This document shows, piece by piece, positions 1 through 10,300 of a stretch of DNA of 32,677 nucleotides (position 1 is the first letter of the stretch; each line of letters starts with the position of its first letter). The translations under genes and the position numbers were made by a program. The notes below the pieces were generated by a model. That model saw nothing but the letters and a program-made list of their open reading frames with translations. It made no database searches and had not been told where the DNA came from. The stretch covers positions 1 through 32,677 of the forward strand of contig JAIQFT010000048.1 of NCBI GenBank assembly GCA_020073185.1, read 5' to 3'. Source of the DNA: Terriglobia bacterium (GTDB lineage: Bacteria; Acidobacteriota; Terriglobia; Terriglobales; Acidobacteriaceae).

Positions 1-6
1 GATGGA

Positions 7-45
7 GTGGGGCAAGAGGCCTCAAACGCCGGCCCCTTGCCCCAC
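7..45. other. Strong hairpin near window edge, terminator-like without U-tract
   Basis: Ten-base arms GTGGGGCAAG (7-16) and CTTGCCCCAC (36-45) are perfectly complementary. An inner GGCC/GGCC pair (18-21 with 31-34) extends the stem past a one-base mismatch on each side. No T-run follows on either strand, so a classical intrinsic terminator is not shown. It may end a gene lying left of the window. Confidence 0.45.
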
Positions 46-150
46 ACCCCCATCCCCGCTGAAAAGCTCGGTGAAAAGGATGGAAGTTGTCGTAGTCTCA
101 ACTGTGCGGAGTAAGGGGGCAGGTCACAGGGAGGGGCCGCTGTGCGAGCC

Positions 151-170
151 ATATCTCCAGATATCTCCGG
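151..170. repeat. Two tandem 10-bp units
   Basis: ATATCTCCAG is directly followed by ATATCTCCGG, 9 of 10 bases identical. The pair lies about 70 bases upstream of the small membrane protein gene. It could be an operator or chance. The rest of 46-240 shows no gene I can support. Confidence 0.3.
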
Positions 171-224
171 TGATCCGTCTCATTCGGTAGGAGCGTCGTC
201 GAGTTGCTGATTGTACTTCCATGC

Positions 225-230
225 AGGAGG
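225..230 (+). promoter_or_regulatory. Ribosome binding site deciding the start at 241
   Basis: A perfect AGGAGG lies 10 bases before ATG 241. The other in-frame ATG, at 211, lies upstream of this site and has no such sequence. Confidence 0.75.
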
Positions 231-240
231 TAAATATCTT

Positions 241-507
241 ATGGAAAACATTGTGGAAAAAGCTGACGCGCAGGTCACGGAATCAATCCGCAAACTTTCA
301 CGCGCATCGTCTGCGATGGCGGACGCGATCGACGAGGGCGTAGGTGTCATCAAGCGTGCCGTCAAACGGAGCGGCGATGTGGCGGAGGAACTCCTGGACG
401 ATACGACGCAACGTGTCAAACGTCATCCGATGGAAACCATGGCGGCGACGTTGGCTTTTGGTCTGGTCGCGGGTGTGTTCATCGGCTGGATGATAAAGCG
501 CAGATAG
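241..507 (+). CDS. Small DUF883/ElaB-like membrane-anchored protein
   Basis: An 88-residue protein. Residues about 1-60 are charged and helical with no Cys, and would form an amphipathic or coiled-coil stalk. Residues about 66-84 are a single hydrophobic segment (MAATLAFGLVAGVFIGWMI) that ends in KRR at the C-terminus. A helical stalk, then a glycine-containing C-terminal membrane anchor with basic end, is the plan of the DUF883/ElaB/YgaM family, whose E. coli members are small inner-membrane proteins, some ribosome-associated and stress-induced. The start is set by the AGGAGG ten bases upstream. It stands alone, convergent with the large minus-strand operon. The family call rests on architecture and general resemblance, not on an alignment. 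Confidence 0.7.
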   Translation: MENIVEKADAQVTESIRKLSRASSAMADAIDEGVGVIKRAVKRSGDVAEELLDDTTQRVKRHPMETMAATLAFGLVAGVFIGWMIKRR

Positions 508-512
508 ACCAA

Positions 513-567
513 GACCGCGACTCCAGTTGCCGGCAAGCCGGTTCCGCGCGACATAAAATCCGCGGTC
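513..567. other. Inverted repeat in the gap between convergent genes
   Basis: GACCGCG (513-519) pairs with CGCGGTC (561-567), enclosing a second small inverted repeat CCGGC/GCCGG (530-541). It lies between the small membrane protein and the 3' end of the six-gene operon and could end transcription from either side. There is no T-run, so this is weak. Positions 568-685 hold nothing else I can support. Confidence 0.3.
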
Positions 568-685
568 TCCGGGCCATGATGAGACCAATTCCAGTGCGGT
601 AGTGCCACCAGACCTGCTGCAGAACAAGGTGGCGCCGCGTCAGAGATGGATCGGCGTGTTCTCTGCGCCTATCTGCCACTCTGTG

Positions 686-1708
686 CTAGCGCAACGCAGC
701 GTCAACCTGAACGAGGGTGTTGGGATAATAATGATCGAGTATCTCGCGAAAGCTCTTGCCCTCAGCGGCCATGCCGGCGGCGCCCTTCTGGCATAACCCG
801 AGGCCGTGTCCCTGCCCCGCGCCTTTCATGACGATCCCGTCGTCTGTCTCCTTCACGCTGTAATGATTGCCAGGAAGCGCGCTCCATCCACGCTGACGGT
901 CGAGTTCCAACCGTCCGCGCTCGCCCACCACCCTGCGGGACACTTTCCGCGTCCAGCGATCCGCGTTCCGACGGCAATAGGGGCAATCGACCGCGAAGTA
1001 GGGATAGTCGCGCACCGGCAGTCCGAGTTCCGCCAGCGTCTTCGAGCGCCCCCCGCACGACGACGCGAACATGGCCGAGAAAGGCGAACCGAGATAAGTA
1101 AGCACCATGCCTCGCGTCTCACGCGCGGCTCGCGCGGCCAGCGAATGCGGCGCTGGCGGCTGGCGCAGGAACTGACAGTGCGTCGTATCGCAAAAATCGA
1201 ACAGCTTGTGGCCGCTGCCATGCGCGACCAGGAATGAACGCGTCGCAACCGCTTGAGCCTTCAGCGCCTCAAGCGGTGCGCCGGGCGGGCTCTCCGCGGC
1301 CACAGCCGACGCCACGGCGAGTTCCAGATCCATGGTGACGATCGGGGCGAGTTCGCTGCGGTTGGAAACGATCTCTAGAGCGCCGCGATAGCGCCTCCGG
1401 ATTTTTCCAGCAACGCTCAGGACCAGGTCGGCGAGGCCGCCGTCACGGGCGTGAATTCGCACGCGAGTGACACGCCACGAAACGCCCTGCGACAAGAGCT
1501 GCACGCGGTCACCAGCGAGGCGCACTTGTACAGCCTGGTTCATGGTGCCGCTCTCCCCATCTGTCTCGATTACGAGAGAGCTGCCTGGCGCGGGAGCAAT
1601 ACTCAACTCCGTGGGATGGAACAGCCCAAAGACGCCGATGCGAACCGTCTGCGCCCATGCCGGCACGCCCAGCAACAGCGCGAGCGCGAGTGCACCGGCC
1701 CTAATCAC
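686..1708 (-). CDS. SpoIID/LytB-like protein, probable peptidoglycan glycosidase
   Basis: A 340-residue secreted protein. I chose GTG 1708, which overlaps the preceding gene's stop in GTGATTAG and gives a clean signal peptide (MIRAGALALALLLGVPAWA). SpoIID-family marks follow in order: AAESPPGAPLEALKAQAVA with candidate catalytic E139, the FCDTTHCQF signature (C173, H177, C178), SSCGG (216-220), GAGQGHGLGLCQKGA (297-311) and a YYP close to the C-terminus (327-329). In sporulating Firmicutes SpoIID is a lytic transglycosylase acting on denuded glycan. Acidobacteria do not sporulate, so a general envelope role is inferred. C242 and C245 form an extra CxxC. It is the last gene of the six-gene operon, next to a transpeptidase-like gene. 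Family call strong; substrate unknown. Confidence 0.85.
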   Translation of the reverse strand: MIRAGALALALLLGVPAWAQTVRIGVFGLFHPTELSIAPAPGSSLVIETDGESGTMNQAVQVRLAGDRVQLLSQGVSWRVTRVRIHARDGGLADLVLSVAGKIRRRYRGALEIVSNRSELAPIVTMDLELAVASAVAAESPPGAPLEALKAQAVATRSFLVAHGSGHKLFDFCDTTHCQFLRQPPAPHSLAARAARETRGMVLTYLGSPFSAMFASSCGGRSKTLAELGLPVRDYPYFAVDCPYCRRNADRWTRKVSRRVVGERGRLELDRQRGWSALPGNHYSVKETDDGIVMKGAGQGHGLGLCQKGAAGMAAEGKSFREILDHYYPNTLVQVDAALR

Positions 1709-2552
1709 TGCCCACCCCGACTTTCTGCTGCAGACGCTGAAGCATCTGTCCCGCCGTGACGGCCGCGTGCGATCCAGGCACACCATGGACTCGAACCATC
1801 AGCAGCAACGTGGGCGCGTCGGCTGGAACCAGCGCCACCGCAAATCCGTCGCCGGGAGCGCGGCCGTGCGTACAGGCGGCAGTGCCCGTCTTTGCCAGTA
1901 CCGCACGGCGGCGAAGGCCGCGGCTGATGCCCTGCCCGGTACCGGCACGCGCGGACTCCGCCATCCCGGCGAGGACGTCGCGCACGCCCGGATCGAGTGG
2001 ATGGCGCGTCAGTTCGAGATAGGCCCGCGCCAACGCCAGCGGCGCGATCTTCCAGGAATCGTCGAGTCCGATCAGTTGCTCGGTCGTCGCTCCGGCTGCC
2101 GGCGTTTCCAGGCCAAATTGGCGCATCGCACTCTGGCTCTCTGCCGCGCTCACGCCGGCGGCCAGCGCGCGAAAGTATGCGTTGCAGGAGAACGCCACTG
2201 CGTGCACAAGGTCCACACGACCGTGTCCGCGCGGCAGCCAGCAGGTGCGGCCGCCTGTGCACTCGTGCTCGGGAAATCGAAAATCGTGTGCACGCGCGTA
2301 CGCCACGGCGGTGAACGGCTTCACCAGCGAGCCTACGGGAATGGGCTGTTCAGGATGATCCCAGCGAGAAGCAAGCAGGCGGCCATCTCGCGCATTTAGC
2401 AGGAGGTATGAAATTCTCGAATCGGCAAAGTCGCGCCGCAACATCGCCGCCGCTGACTGGGCAAACAGCGAGGACGACTCGGACTCCGCGCCGTCGCCGC
2501 AGGTCGGCAGCATCAGCGCAATCGCAAGCGCCACGATTGCCGCGCGTCTCAT
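1701..2552 (-). CDS. Compact penicillin-binding-protein-like transpeptidase
   Basis: A 283-residue exported protein with a hydrophobic N-terminus ending LPTC-GD; this is an imperfect lipobox, so lipoprotein status is uncertain. The three active-site motifs of serine penicillin-recognising enzymes are present in order and well spaced: SLVK (S75, K78), SCN (S122-N124) and KTGTA (221-225). There are no PASTA, glycosyltransferase or dimerisation domains, so it is little more than the catalytic domain, much shorter than class B PBPs. Cysteines 98, 104 and 123 could form disulfides. It could be a DD-transpeptidase or carboxypeptidase, or a class D beta-lactamase relative. Its start overlaps the previous stop as ATGA, and its 3' end overlaps the SpoIID-like gene by 8 bases, suggesting coupled synthesis with a glycan-cleaving partner. 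Confidence 0.85.
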   Translation of the reverse strand: MRRAAIVALAIALMLPTCGDGAESESSSLFAQSAAAMLRRDFADSRISYLLLNARDGRLLASRWDHPEQPIPVGSLVKPFTAVAYARAHDFRFPEHECTGGRTCWLPRGHGRVDLVHAVAFSCNAYFRALAAGVSAAESQSAMRQFGLETPAAGATTEQLIGLDDSWKIAPLALARAYLELTRHPLDPGVRDVLAGMAESARAGTGQGISRGLRRRAVLAKTGTAACTHGRAPGDGFAVALVPADAPTLLLMVRVHGVPGSHAAVTAGQMLQRLQQKVGVGSD

Positions 2553-4342
2553 TTCGACCAGGTATACGTGACGGTTTGGCGGACGCGGCTGGCGGCCTGT
2601 CGCACCACGATCGACTCCGCCTTGACATCCTTCAACGTTGCACTCAGGCTGGCGATGTTCTCCGAGAAAAAGTCGGGTTCGCGCTCCGGCGCTTCCGCGT
2701 CACTCTTCGTCTTGGGCGCGCGTTCCTCGGCCGCATCGCTTCCCTGGGCTGCGACATCGCGTTCGGGCGGCGCCGCCGCGCGATGGACCAGTCCCGTCAG
2801 GCGCAGAAAGTTTTCCCGCTCGCCTTGGTGGTTGAATCCAGCCGCGTACGTTGCCGGCTGGATCGTCGACGCCGATCCACTCCTGGCTACCATCGCGTCG
2901 AGCCTTGCGGGATCGTCCGAAACGAACATGTACTTGCCCTGCAATGCCATCGCGATTGGCATCAGGCCGTTCAGCCGATATGACGCTCCCGTCTGCGTCC
3001 ACTCCAGCCCCAGGTGGCTGGCGGTCAGTCCGGGCTGCAACGCGCGCTGCAATGCGGTGCGAATCGCCTCGCCGTTCCAGTCGGAAGATGCGACGAACAC
3101 CAGCACGGTGCGCGGTCCGATGAAGACACCGTTCGCCGCACGCTGCGTTCCTTCCACTTGCAGAAGCGCTTGCACTCGCGCCTGCGCAAGCTGTCCTTCC
3201 AGTTCGTCGCTGACGCGCTCCGACGAATAGCGCGACGCCGGCTGCTGATCGACACGTGTCTCCAGGTCCGATTCGCTCCCGGCCTCGCCGGAAGTAAGCG
3301 CGACCTTGGGCGCAAGGTGCTGCACTGGAGCCAGCCCAATGTGTGGCGCCAGCACCTTCACGACCATTAATCGCAGCGCCTCTCTGGGCGTCGGATTCGC
3401 CACCGCGCGATACACGCCGGCGCCGTCCGGTACAAACTTGACGACGTCCGCGACGGCCTTCATCCCTTCGGCAGTAACGAGGCCCTGCCGCGGCTCTTCC
3501 CCGCCCTCGGATTCCTGGTCGCCGGCACGAAGCAGCACGCGCTCTTCGCGATACTCCGTGGCGCTGCGATACAGGTCGACCACAGCGGCCGAGTATTGTC
3601 GAGTTTCGGTGATGTTCTGCTGGGCCCAGTAGGTGCGGAACTGTGGTGTCTGCGCGATCTCAGCCAGGTCGAGTACCATGCGCAGGTCGCCGCCCTGCTT
3701 CAGCGCGGCGGCAATCGCCTTCCGGTACCACTCGTCCTGCGCCAGGTTGCGTCCCTGCTGGCCCACAACCAGCGCCATCGCGCCCGCAATCAGGTCCTCG
3801 CGGGTGCCCAGCACAAAGTATTCGTCGGTAGCGCCGAAACCGACGACCCGCTTCGACTGCGGATCCGCGTGTACGAAGAAGCTGGCGCCGTTCGCGCTGC
3901 GCGGCTCGAACTTGCTTCGGAGTTGCCAGATCGCGGTTTGCATCGACTTCGCTGACTTCATGCGCGTGACGTATACGAACTCCAGGTTGCCGATGTCGTA
4001 GATGGCGAGCGCACTCTGCTCGCCGGCGACCGCGGTCGCAAAGTTCATGTCCGGCGGCAGACCCGCGGCTGCGGCGAACTCCCGCTGCGCCCGTTCCAGC
4101 CGCTGGAACAAGCGCGAGCGCGAAAACACCGCGAAGTTGTCGCTCTTCACCCACGAGGCCTTTTGCGCCGACGCGTTCCACTCCGCGAGCAGGCCACTGA
4201 AGCTCTTGGCTTCGAGATATAGGATGGCATCGGGCGGCATGAATGCGCTCAGCGGTTTGGGCGTTGGAGCCAAGGCCTGGTACGTGGCCCAGGAACCAAC
4301 CGCTATCGCCGCGATCGCCACCAGCGGAAATGCTCGCTTCAT
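2549..4342 (-). CDS. Secreted/anchored DUF3352-like protein of unknown function
   Basis: A 597-residue protein with an N-terminal signal or anchor (MKRAFPLVAIAAIAVGSWA). It then opens with PPDAILYLEAKSFSGLLAEW, the kind of opening seen in DUF3352-like proteins, and continues as alternating alpha/beta segments with no catalytic motif I recognise. Residues about 525-560 are an acidic, low-complexity stretch rich in E, A and D. The start is well supported: AGGAGG at 4348-4353 lies five bases before ATG, and that ATG overlaps the upstream TPR gene's stop as ATGA. The YfaA/DUF2138 group is an alternative assignment. The function is unknown; its place between a TPR scaffold and two wall-type enzymes suggests a periplasmic partner. 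Confidence 0.7.
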   Translation of the reverse strand: MKRAFPLVAIAAIAVGSWATYQALAPTPKPLSAFMPPDAILYLEAKSFSGLLAEWNASAQKASWVKSDNFAVFSRSRLFQRLERAQREFAAAAGLPPDMNFATAVAGEQSALAIYDIGNLEFVYVTRMKSAKSMQTAIWQLRSKFEPRSANGASFFVHADPQSKRVVGFGATDEYFVLGTREDLIAGAMALVVGQQGRNLAQDEWYRKAIAAALKQGGDLRMVLDLAEIAQTPQFRTYWAQQNITETRQYSAAVVDLYRSATEYREERVLLRAGDQESEGGEEPRQGLVTAEGMKAVADVVKFVPDGAGVYRAVANPTPREALRLMVVKVLAPHIGLAPVQHLAPKVALTSGEAGSESDLETRVDQQPASRYSSERVSDELEGQLAQARVQALLQVEGTQRAANGVFIGPRTVLVFVASSDWNGEAIRTALQRALQPGLTASHLGLEWTQTGASYRLNGLMPIAMALQGKYMFVSDDPARLDAMVARSGSASTIQPATYAAGFNHQGERENFLRLTGLVHRAAAPPERDVAAQGSDAAEERAPKTKSDAEAPEREPDFFSENIASLSATLKDVKAESIVVRQAASRVRQTVTYTWSK

Positions 4343-7300
4343 GGCGTCCTCCTTCTCGCCGGCGCGGCTGCCGGAGGCGGCGCCCTGCGCGACACCAGCA
4401 TCGGCCTCACCACCCGGTCCTGATCGAGTTCCGAGTGGATCATCGGACGCCTGTTTTCGTTCAACGCGCGCTGGCGTATGCGCGTGCGCAAGTCTTCGAT
4501 TTGCGTTTGTACGGCTGCCTTCCTGTCCGCGGCCGTCTCCAGTTGCGCGGCGACAGTCAGGAACCGCACCGCTTCCGGCCAGCGGTTCAGGCCATCCAGT
4601 GCGGAACCAATATCACGCGCTAGCGACGCGCGCTCCGCCAGCGGCACACTTTGCCAGCCGTACGGATTGCGAAGCGTCGGCTCATCGCCCGCGTCGCTCG
4701 CTCTTTCGGTGTCCGTGTCTCCCTTCAGCAACAGGAACACGGACTGCAACATCGGCTGCAGCGTCGCGATCGCAAGCTGGTTCTGCTTCGCCTCCAGCGC
4801 GGCACGGAAGAACGGCACGCGCGCCGCATCGCGGCTCGGGTAATCCTCGAGGGCCGCGCGCAGCAGTTGCATGCGGATTTTGTTGGAACCGGCCTGCTGC
4901 GCCACCTTGAGCCGGGCCTGGTGGAAAAACGCCGGATTGAAGGCGGCCGGAATCGCCGTCGCATTGGTTCCGATGATCCGCAGTTCGTTCGAACCCCAGA
5001 CTATTTCCGCGCCCGGCGCAGCCGCAGCCGCCGCGCGAAGCCGCGTCTCGTATGCCAGCTCCGGGTTGCGCGCGATCGCCATCAGCGCGGCGCGTGCGCC
5101 CGCGGCATCCTTGCCCGCCTTCATCTGCGCGTGCGCCAGGTTCACGCGCGCAACGGCGTTCCAGGGCTCCGCCTTGACCAGTGCATCGAAAAACTCCGTG
5201 GCTTCGGCGGGATGCCCGGACCGGACGAGCAGCGACGCGGCCGCGTCAAGATTCTCGAACGGCTGCCCGACCACGAGTGTGGCCCGGTGCAGCAGTTCCA
5301 GCGCGCCCTTCATATCTCCGGACCCGATGCGACTCTCCGCCAAGCCGAGCAGGTTCGCCGCCGTGAGCTTGTGCTCCTCGATTTCGCGGCTGAACACGTA
5401 TTCCAGAACCTTGCTTGCCGAAGATTTGTCCTTCTGCTTATGCAGGTCCATGGCCACTTCGCGCAGAAGCGGCAACGGCGGTGCATGATCCGGATCGGCG
5501 CGATACGAATCCAGCGTCGCTTCGAGCCGGTTCTGCGCGGCGTCCACTCGCAGGCGCTCGCTTACAAACAGGTCGACCGCGCCGGTTTCAGCCCGCAGCG
5601 TATCGAGTTCGGCACGGGCACGATCGAACTGGCCCGTGTCGAGGAGGTAGCCGATCCAGCGCCGGCGCCAGCTCTGGTAGTCCTGCAGCGCGTAGTCGCG
5701 CTCCATTCCCTGCGTCCGCGACAGCGCATCCTGCTTGTACTGCAGCATGCGCCGGTAGATCGGTTCCTTGCGCGCTTTGGGAATCCAGCGGTTGTCCGCG
5801 AACTCCGCCACCATCGCCGTTGGGTACGGAGCGACCGACGCTAGGTCGAGCAGCCATGCGACTCCCGCTGCGTCGTCGCCCAGCGCCCGGTACGCGTCGC
5901 GCATCAGCGCCGTGTTCCGCCACGTGCCATTCTTGCGGATGTAGGCACGCAGCAAGGCGTCCACGCCACGGCGGTAATCGCCAAAAACCCTGCGCGTGCG
6001 GAAGTGCTCCATCACACTGCCGAAGTCGCGCCAGAATGTCTCCCGAACCTGACGCCGCTGCACCTGCCGCGTCAGGATCGACAGCGACTCGCGCCAATGC
6101 GCATCCGCTTCCGCGCGGTTGTTCTGCCTCCAATGTATGACGGCGAGTTTGTCATGGATGTCCGCGCGCTCCGGCCCGAGTTCCAGTGAGTGACTGTAGT
6201 CGGTGATGGCCTTCGTGCCTTCACCGGCATCGTTGTAATACTCGGCCAGCGTCTCATAGGCGGCGGCGCGGCCTGGCGTCTGCTCCAGCGCCGACGGGAG
6301 ATAATCTTCCGCGTTCGGCCGCTTGGTCACGCTTCCCAGGTACTCGCCGTAACGCGCGCCGTAGTAGAACCAGGTATTGCCGGCCAATTGCTGCGAGCGG
6401 TCCACCCGCTTTCCCAGCCGCTCGCCGATCGTGGCATCCGACAGCGCCGACCGGAATGCGGTGTCGACCGCCGGTGATGCATCGCGGAAGTAGAGTCCTG
6501 TCAGGCCCGTATACGCCTTTAACCAGATCGGCGGCAGCCCGATCGCGCGCGTGTTGATGGCCAGCTGCGCGATGTGGCCGTCGCCGTTGGCGACGATGTA
6601 ATTCGCAACCGCATCGCGCTCCGTCCGCTGATTGCTGTTGGCGAGCGCAACCAGCGTCTGCGGATCGTGCGCCAGTAACAGCTCGTAATACCGCTGCGGG
6701 TCACCGGCCCATCCGTTTCGCGCGTGCAACGCGTTCAACAACCGCAACTCCGACTGCCAGTCGCCGCCGGAGCGATACGTATCCGCCGCCCGCTGCAGGT
6801 ACATGGCGCGTTCCGGAACCGGAGCACGCGCGGCGAGCGCTTCCATCTGCGCCCCGAGTTCGGTGAACTTCAGGCGCTTAGTTTGCAGGTCCACCAGTCG
6901 AGTCACTCCGGACAGCGCCGAATCGGTTCCCGCCAGCAGCAACTCCTGCCGCCACTGCACCTCCAGCGCCGGAATTCCCGCGGATTGCGCGGCCGGAGCC
7001 AGGAAGTCGCCGACGTCATTCAGGCTCATGCCCGCGCGCTTCTGCGCCAGGTAGCCTGCGAACCGCGCGCGTTCCTCGGGCACGAAATACTTGTCGATCG
7101 TCGCACCCATCTCCTGGAGGCACGCGCTCAAGTTTGCCCGCGCGTCTTTCCGCCGCGCCGCCTCGCCGGCACGACGGACAGCATCCTCGTCGGAATTCGG
7201 CACGGCCGGCTTCGCCAGCGCGGCGGCCACTCTCGCCGACACGGCGTTCCGGATCCGGTCCAGCCGCGTCCATGCTTCGTCTTGCTTGCGCTGTCGCGTG

Positions 7301-10300
7301 AGGATACGCATCCACAAACGCGTTCCACTGAGCGACTCGTGGCCCAACGCGTTGTCGCCGGCGGCTTTCATGCCCTGTTCGGCAAACTCGCGCGCCGCCA
7401 TCAGCATGTTCCACCTTTCCAGCCGCTGGGCGGCGTTAAAATAATTTTGCGGCTGCTCGGGACGACCCTCGATGAAAGCCAGCTTCAGCGCCTGCACGAC
7501 GTCGGCCGTCTTCCCTTGCCGTGCACGAACTTCCGCGATCTTCTCCATCCAGCTCGGGTTTTTATAAGTGAGCTCGTAGAGCTTCTGATAGTCGGCCACC
7601 GCGTCGTCGAAGCGCATCAACCGTTCCAGCAATCCGGCCCGGGCGGTGCGCAGGTCCACCCGATCCGGCCGCACCACGATCGCCTTTGCATAGGCGTCGA
7701 TCGCCGCGGGGTAGTCCTCGAAATTCGCCTCGAGCCGCGCCAACACCACCGCCCAGCGCACGTCGCGCGGCGATTGCTGCACCGTCTTGGCGTAGAAGTC
7801 CAGCAGCCGCTGCTTCAGCGCGTAGCGCCCGGCGTAATAAGCGGCCTCGGTAACGAGCCCTTCGTCCTCGGGGTAGCTATTTATAATGAGCATGTACTGA
7901 TCCACGGCGCCGCTGTAATCCTTCAGCCGGGTGAGCGCCGGGATCAGCCCGCGGCGTAGCGCCGCGATCTGCATGGTCTTCGCGCTCGCGTCCATCGATG
8001 TGCCCTGGAAGAACGCGATCTTCTCCAGATAGAACTTCTTCAGGCCGCGATTGTCGCCGGACCGCGCGAACGTGTCAGCCATCGCGGCCAGGTATTCGGT
8101 GTTGTATGGCTCAGCCGCCATGAGCGGCACGATGATCTGCCGCGCCGGTTCGTAGTGGCCGGCTTCGGTCATCTTGCGTGCCGCCTCAAAGCGGAACCTC
8201 CTGGCAAGGTCCGGGTAAGCATCCTTCGACGCCTGTTCCAGCACCTCGATCGCCCGCTGCTGTAGTTTCATCCGCCAGAAGAAGTCCACGGTCGCCCGCA
8301 CCACGCCAAGAATCTTCGGATGCTCGCTGTAAAGCACCTCTACGTTGCGCTGCGCCGCCGCGAAATCCTTCTTGCCTTCATAGAAGCGCACCAACTGGTA
8401 GCGCAGTTCGAGGCGCCGGATGGGATCGGTGGTCAGTTCCGCTTGCCGCTCCAGTGCGCGCTGACGCGCGGGTTCAATGGACTTTTGTTGTGCCAGCGTT
8501 TCCAAACTCTCCAGCAAATCGAGCGAACTGGCGCGCTCGATCAGCCGCATCAGGAACTTCTCCAGGTCGTCCTTGCGGCCCTGCGCCTCCAGTACGGCGA
8601 TACGCAGGTTCACGGCCTCGGGCGCTGGATTCGCCCGCTCCGTCGGCTTCGTCGTCGCCTCCTCCACCAGGTCGCGATAACTCGCGCGCGTTGCCAGTTG
8701 CTGCAGTCGCGCCTGAGCGGAGCCTCCCTCCCGCCCCAGCGCGCCCTTCACGTACTCGGCCACGGCCTGCGGATACGCGCGCTTGCCTTCGTAGATCGCG
8801 CCTTCCTCGTAGGCATACAAGTCGGGACGGCCGAGCTTTGCGCGGCCCTCATTCAGCAGACGCAGCGCATTGTCGAAATCGAAGTAATCCCAGTAGACGG
8901 TCGCCGCATCGAGATACCCGGCCTGCAATCCGGGCTCGGTTTCCACCATCTTGTTCCAGTACGGCGTGGCCTTCGCGAACAGCTCGCGATCAGCGTAGAT
9001 GTCCCCAATTCGCGCCAGCGTCTCGCGGTTACCGGCATCGGCCTGCAGCAGGTTTTGCTCGACCGCCACGGCAAGCTCGGTGTTGCGTGAATCGAAATAC
9101 GCCAGCGAGCGGAACACGGCAGACGCACGCCGGCCGATCTCGAAGTCTGCCGGAAACACTCGCGCCATGGCGCCCAGCGGCGCCGCCGCGTCTTCAAAGT
9201 GCGAGCGCCAAAGGTGCGCGTCAGCAACGAAGCGAACGGCCAGAGGATTTTTGTTGGCCGCGGCGTCCCAGTTGCTGGCCATCTCGCCGGACTCCACTCG
9301 GCGCAATTCTGCCTCTAGCCTTGGCCCCGAAAGCGACTGGAACAGCCGGTCGCGCAAATCGTCGGCTTCCATCCAATGCTCATGCAGCAGCCGTTCGTAC
9401 GCGGCGTTGTCGCGCGTCTCCCTCCGGCTGTACGCGCCGAGCAAGTTGCGGACAAACGTCAGGTTGTGCGGGAATCGCTGGTGTGCATACAAGTTCAGTT
9501 GCAGGTACATCTGCGGCTCAATCTCGTAATTGGCCCCGCGCACAACCGCGTCAAAATACGATTGCAGCTCCGTCCCGGCGAAAATCTTGCTGACATCGGA
9601 ACTCAGTTGCACGAAATCCGCCTTGCGCTTTTGCGCCAGGTACCACCGCGCCAGCTTGTGATACCAGGAGCGCTCTGGGAACTGTTGAATGGCGCGCTTG
9701 TATACCTGTTCCGTCTCGGCGCCGATCTGGTTCTGCTGCAGGAACTCCGCCAGCCGCTCGTACAAACCCGGATCGTTCGGATTGCGGTCGATTTCGCGGC
9801 GCAGCACGGCGAGCGCGTCCGCCACCAGCTTCTGCTGCACCAGACGCCCGATGTAGCGCTCCAGTACGCGCGCATACTCGGGGGAACGCGGCCCACTCGG
9901 CTGTTCGACGGAAGTCTGTCCCACCGAGAATGCCTTCTGCTGCGGCCGCTTTTGTAAGCGAGCTTGTGGCGCTCCCTGCTGGCAATCTTCCTCTTCGCAT
10001 GAGACTGCTGGAGAACTTTGTTCTTCGGCTTCGACCCGCTTGCTGTAGTCGCTTTCATTCGCCGCAGAGCCCAGCGGAACTTGCTGCGCGTTTCTCGCCA
10101 GCTCCTGCAGCACCGAGTCGTAGATGGCAAATTCCTCTTTCGTCTGCTTCGTCCGTGAGTACGCTTCCGCCATGAGCAGCGCTACCTGCGTGCGTTGTGG
10201 CGCTGCGGCGAAATTTGCCAGGAACTGCTTGCCGTCACGGATCACCGCATCGCTGGCGCCGTAGTTCGCGTAGGTCTCAAGCAACTGCTCGTGCAGTTCG

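Noticed and set aside
2-190. 62-codon frame at the left edge
   Set aside because: Crosses the strong hairpin at 7-45, has no ribosome site or domain, and is Pro-rich by base composition.
1467-2399. 310-codon plus-strand open frame opposite the SpoIID-like and PBP-like genes
   Set aside because: Arg/Ala/His-rich composition and no domain; the minus-strand genes have complete active-site motifs.
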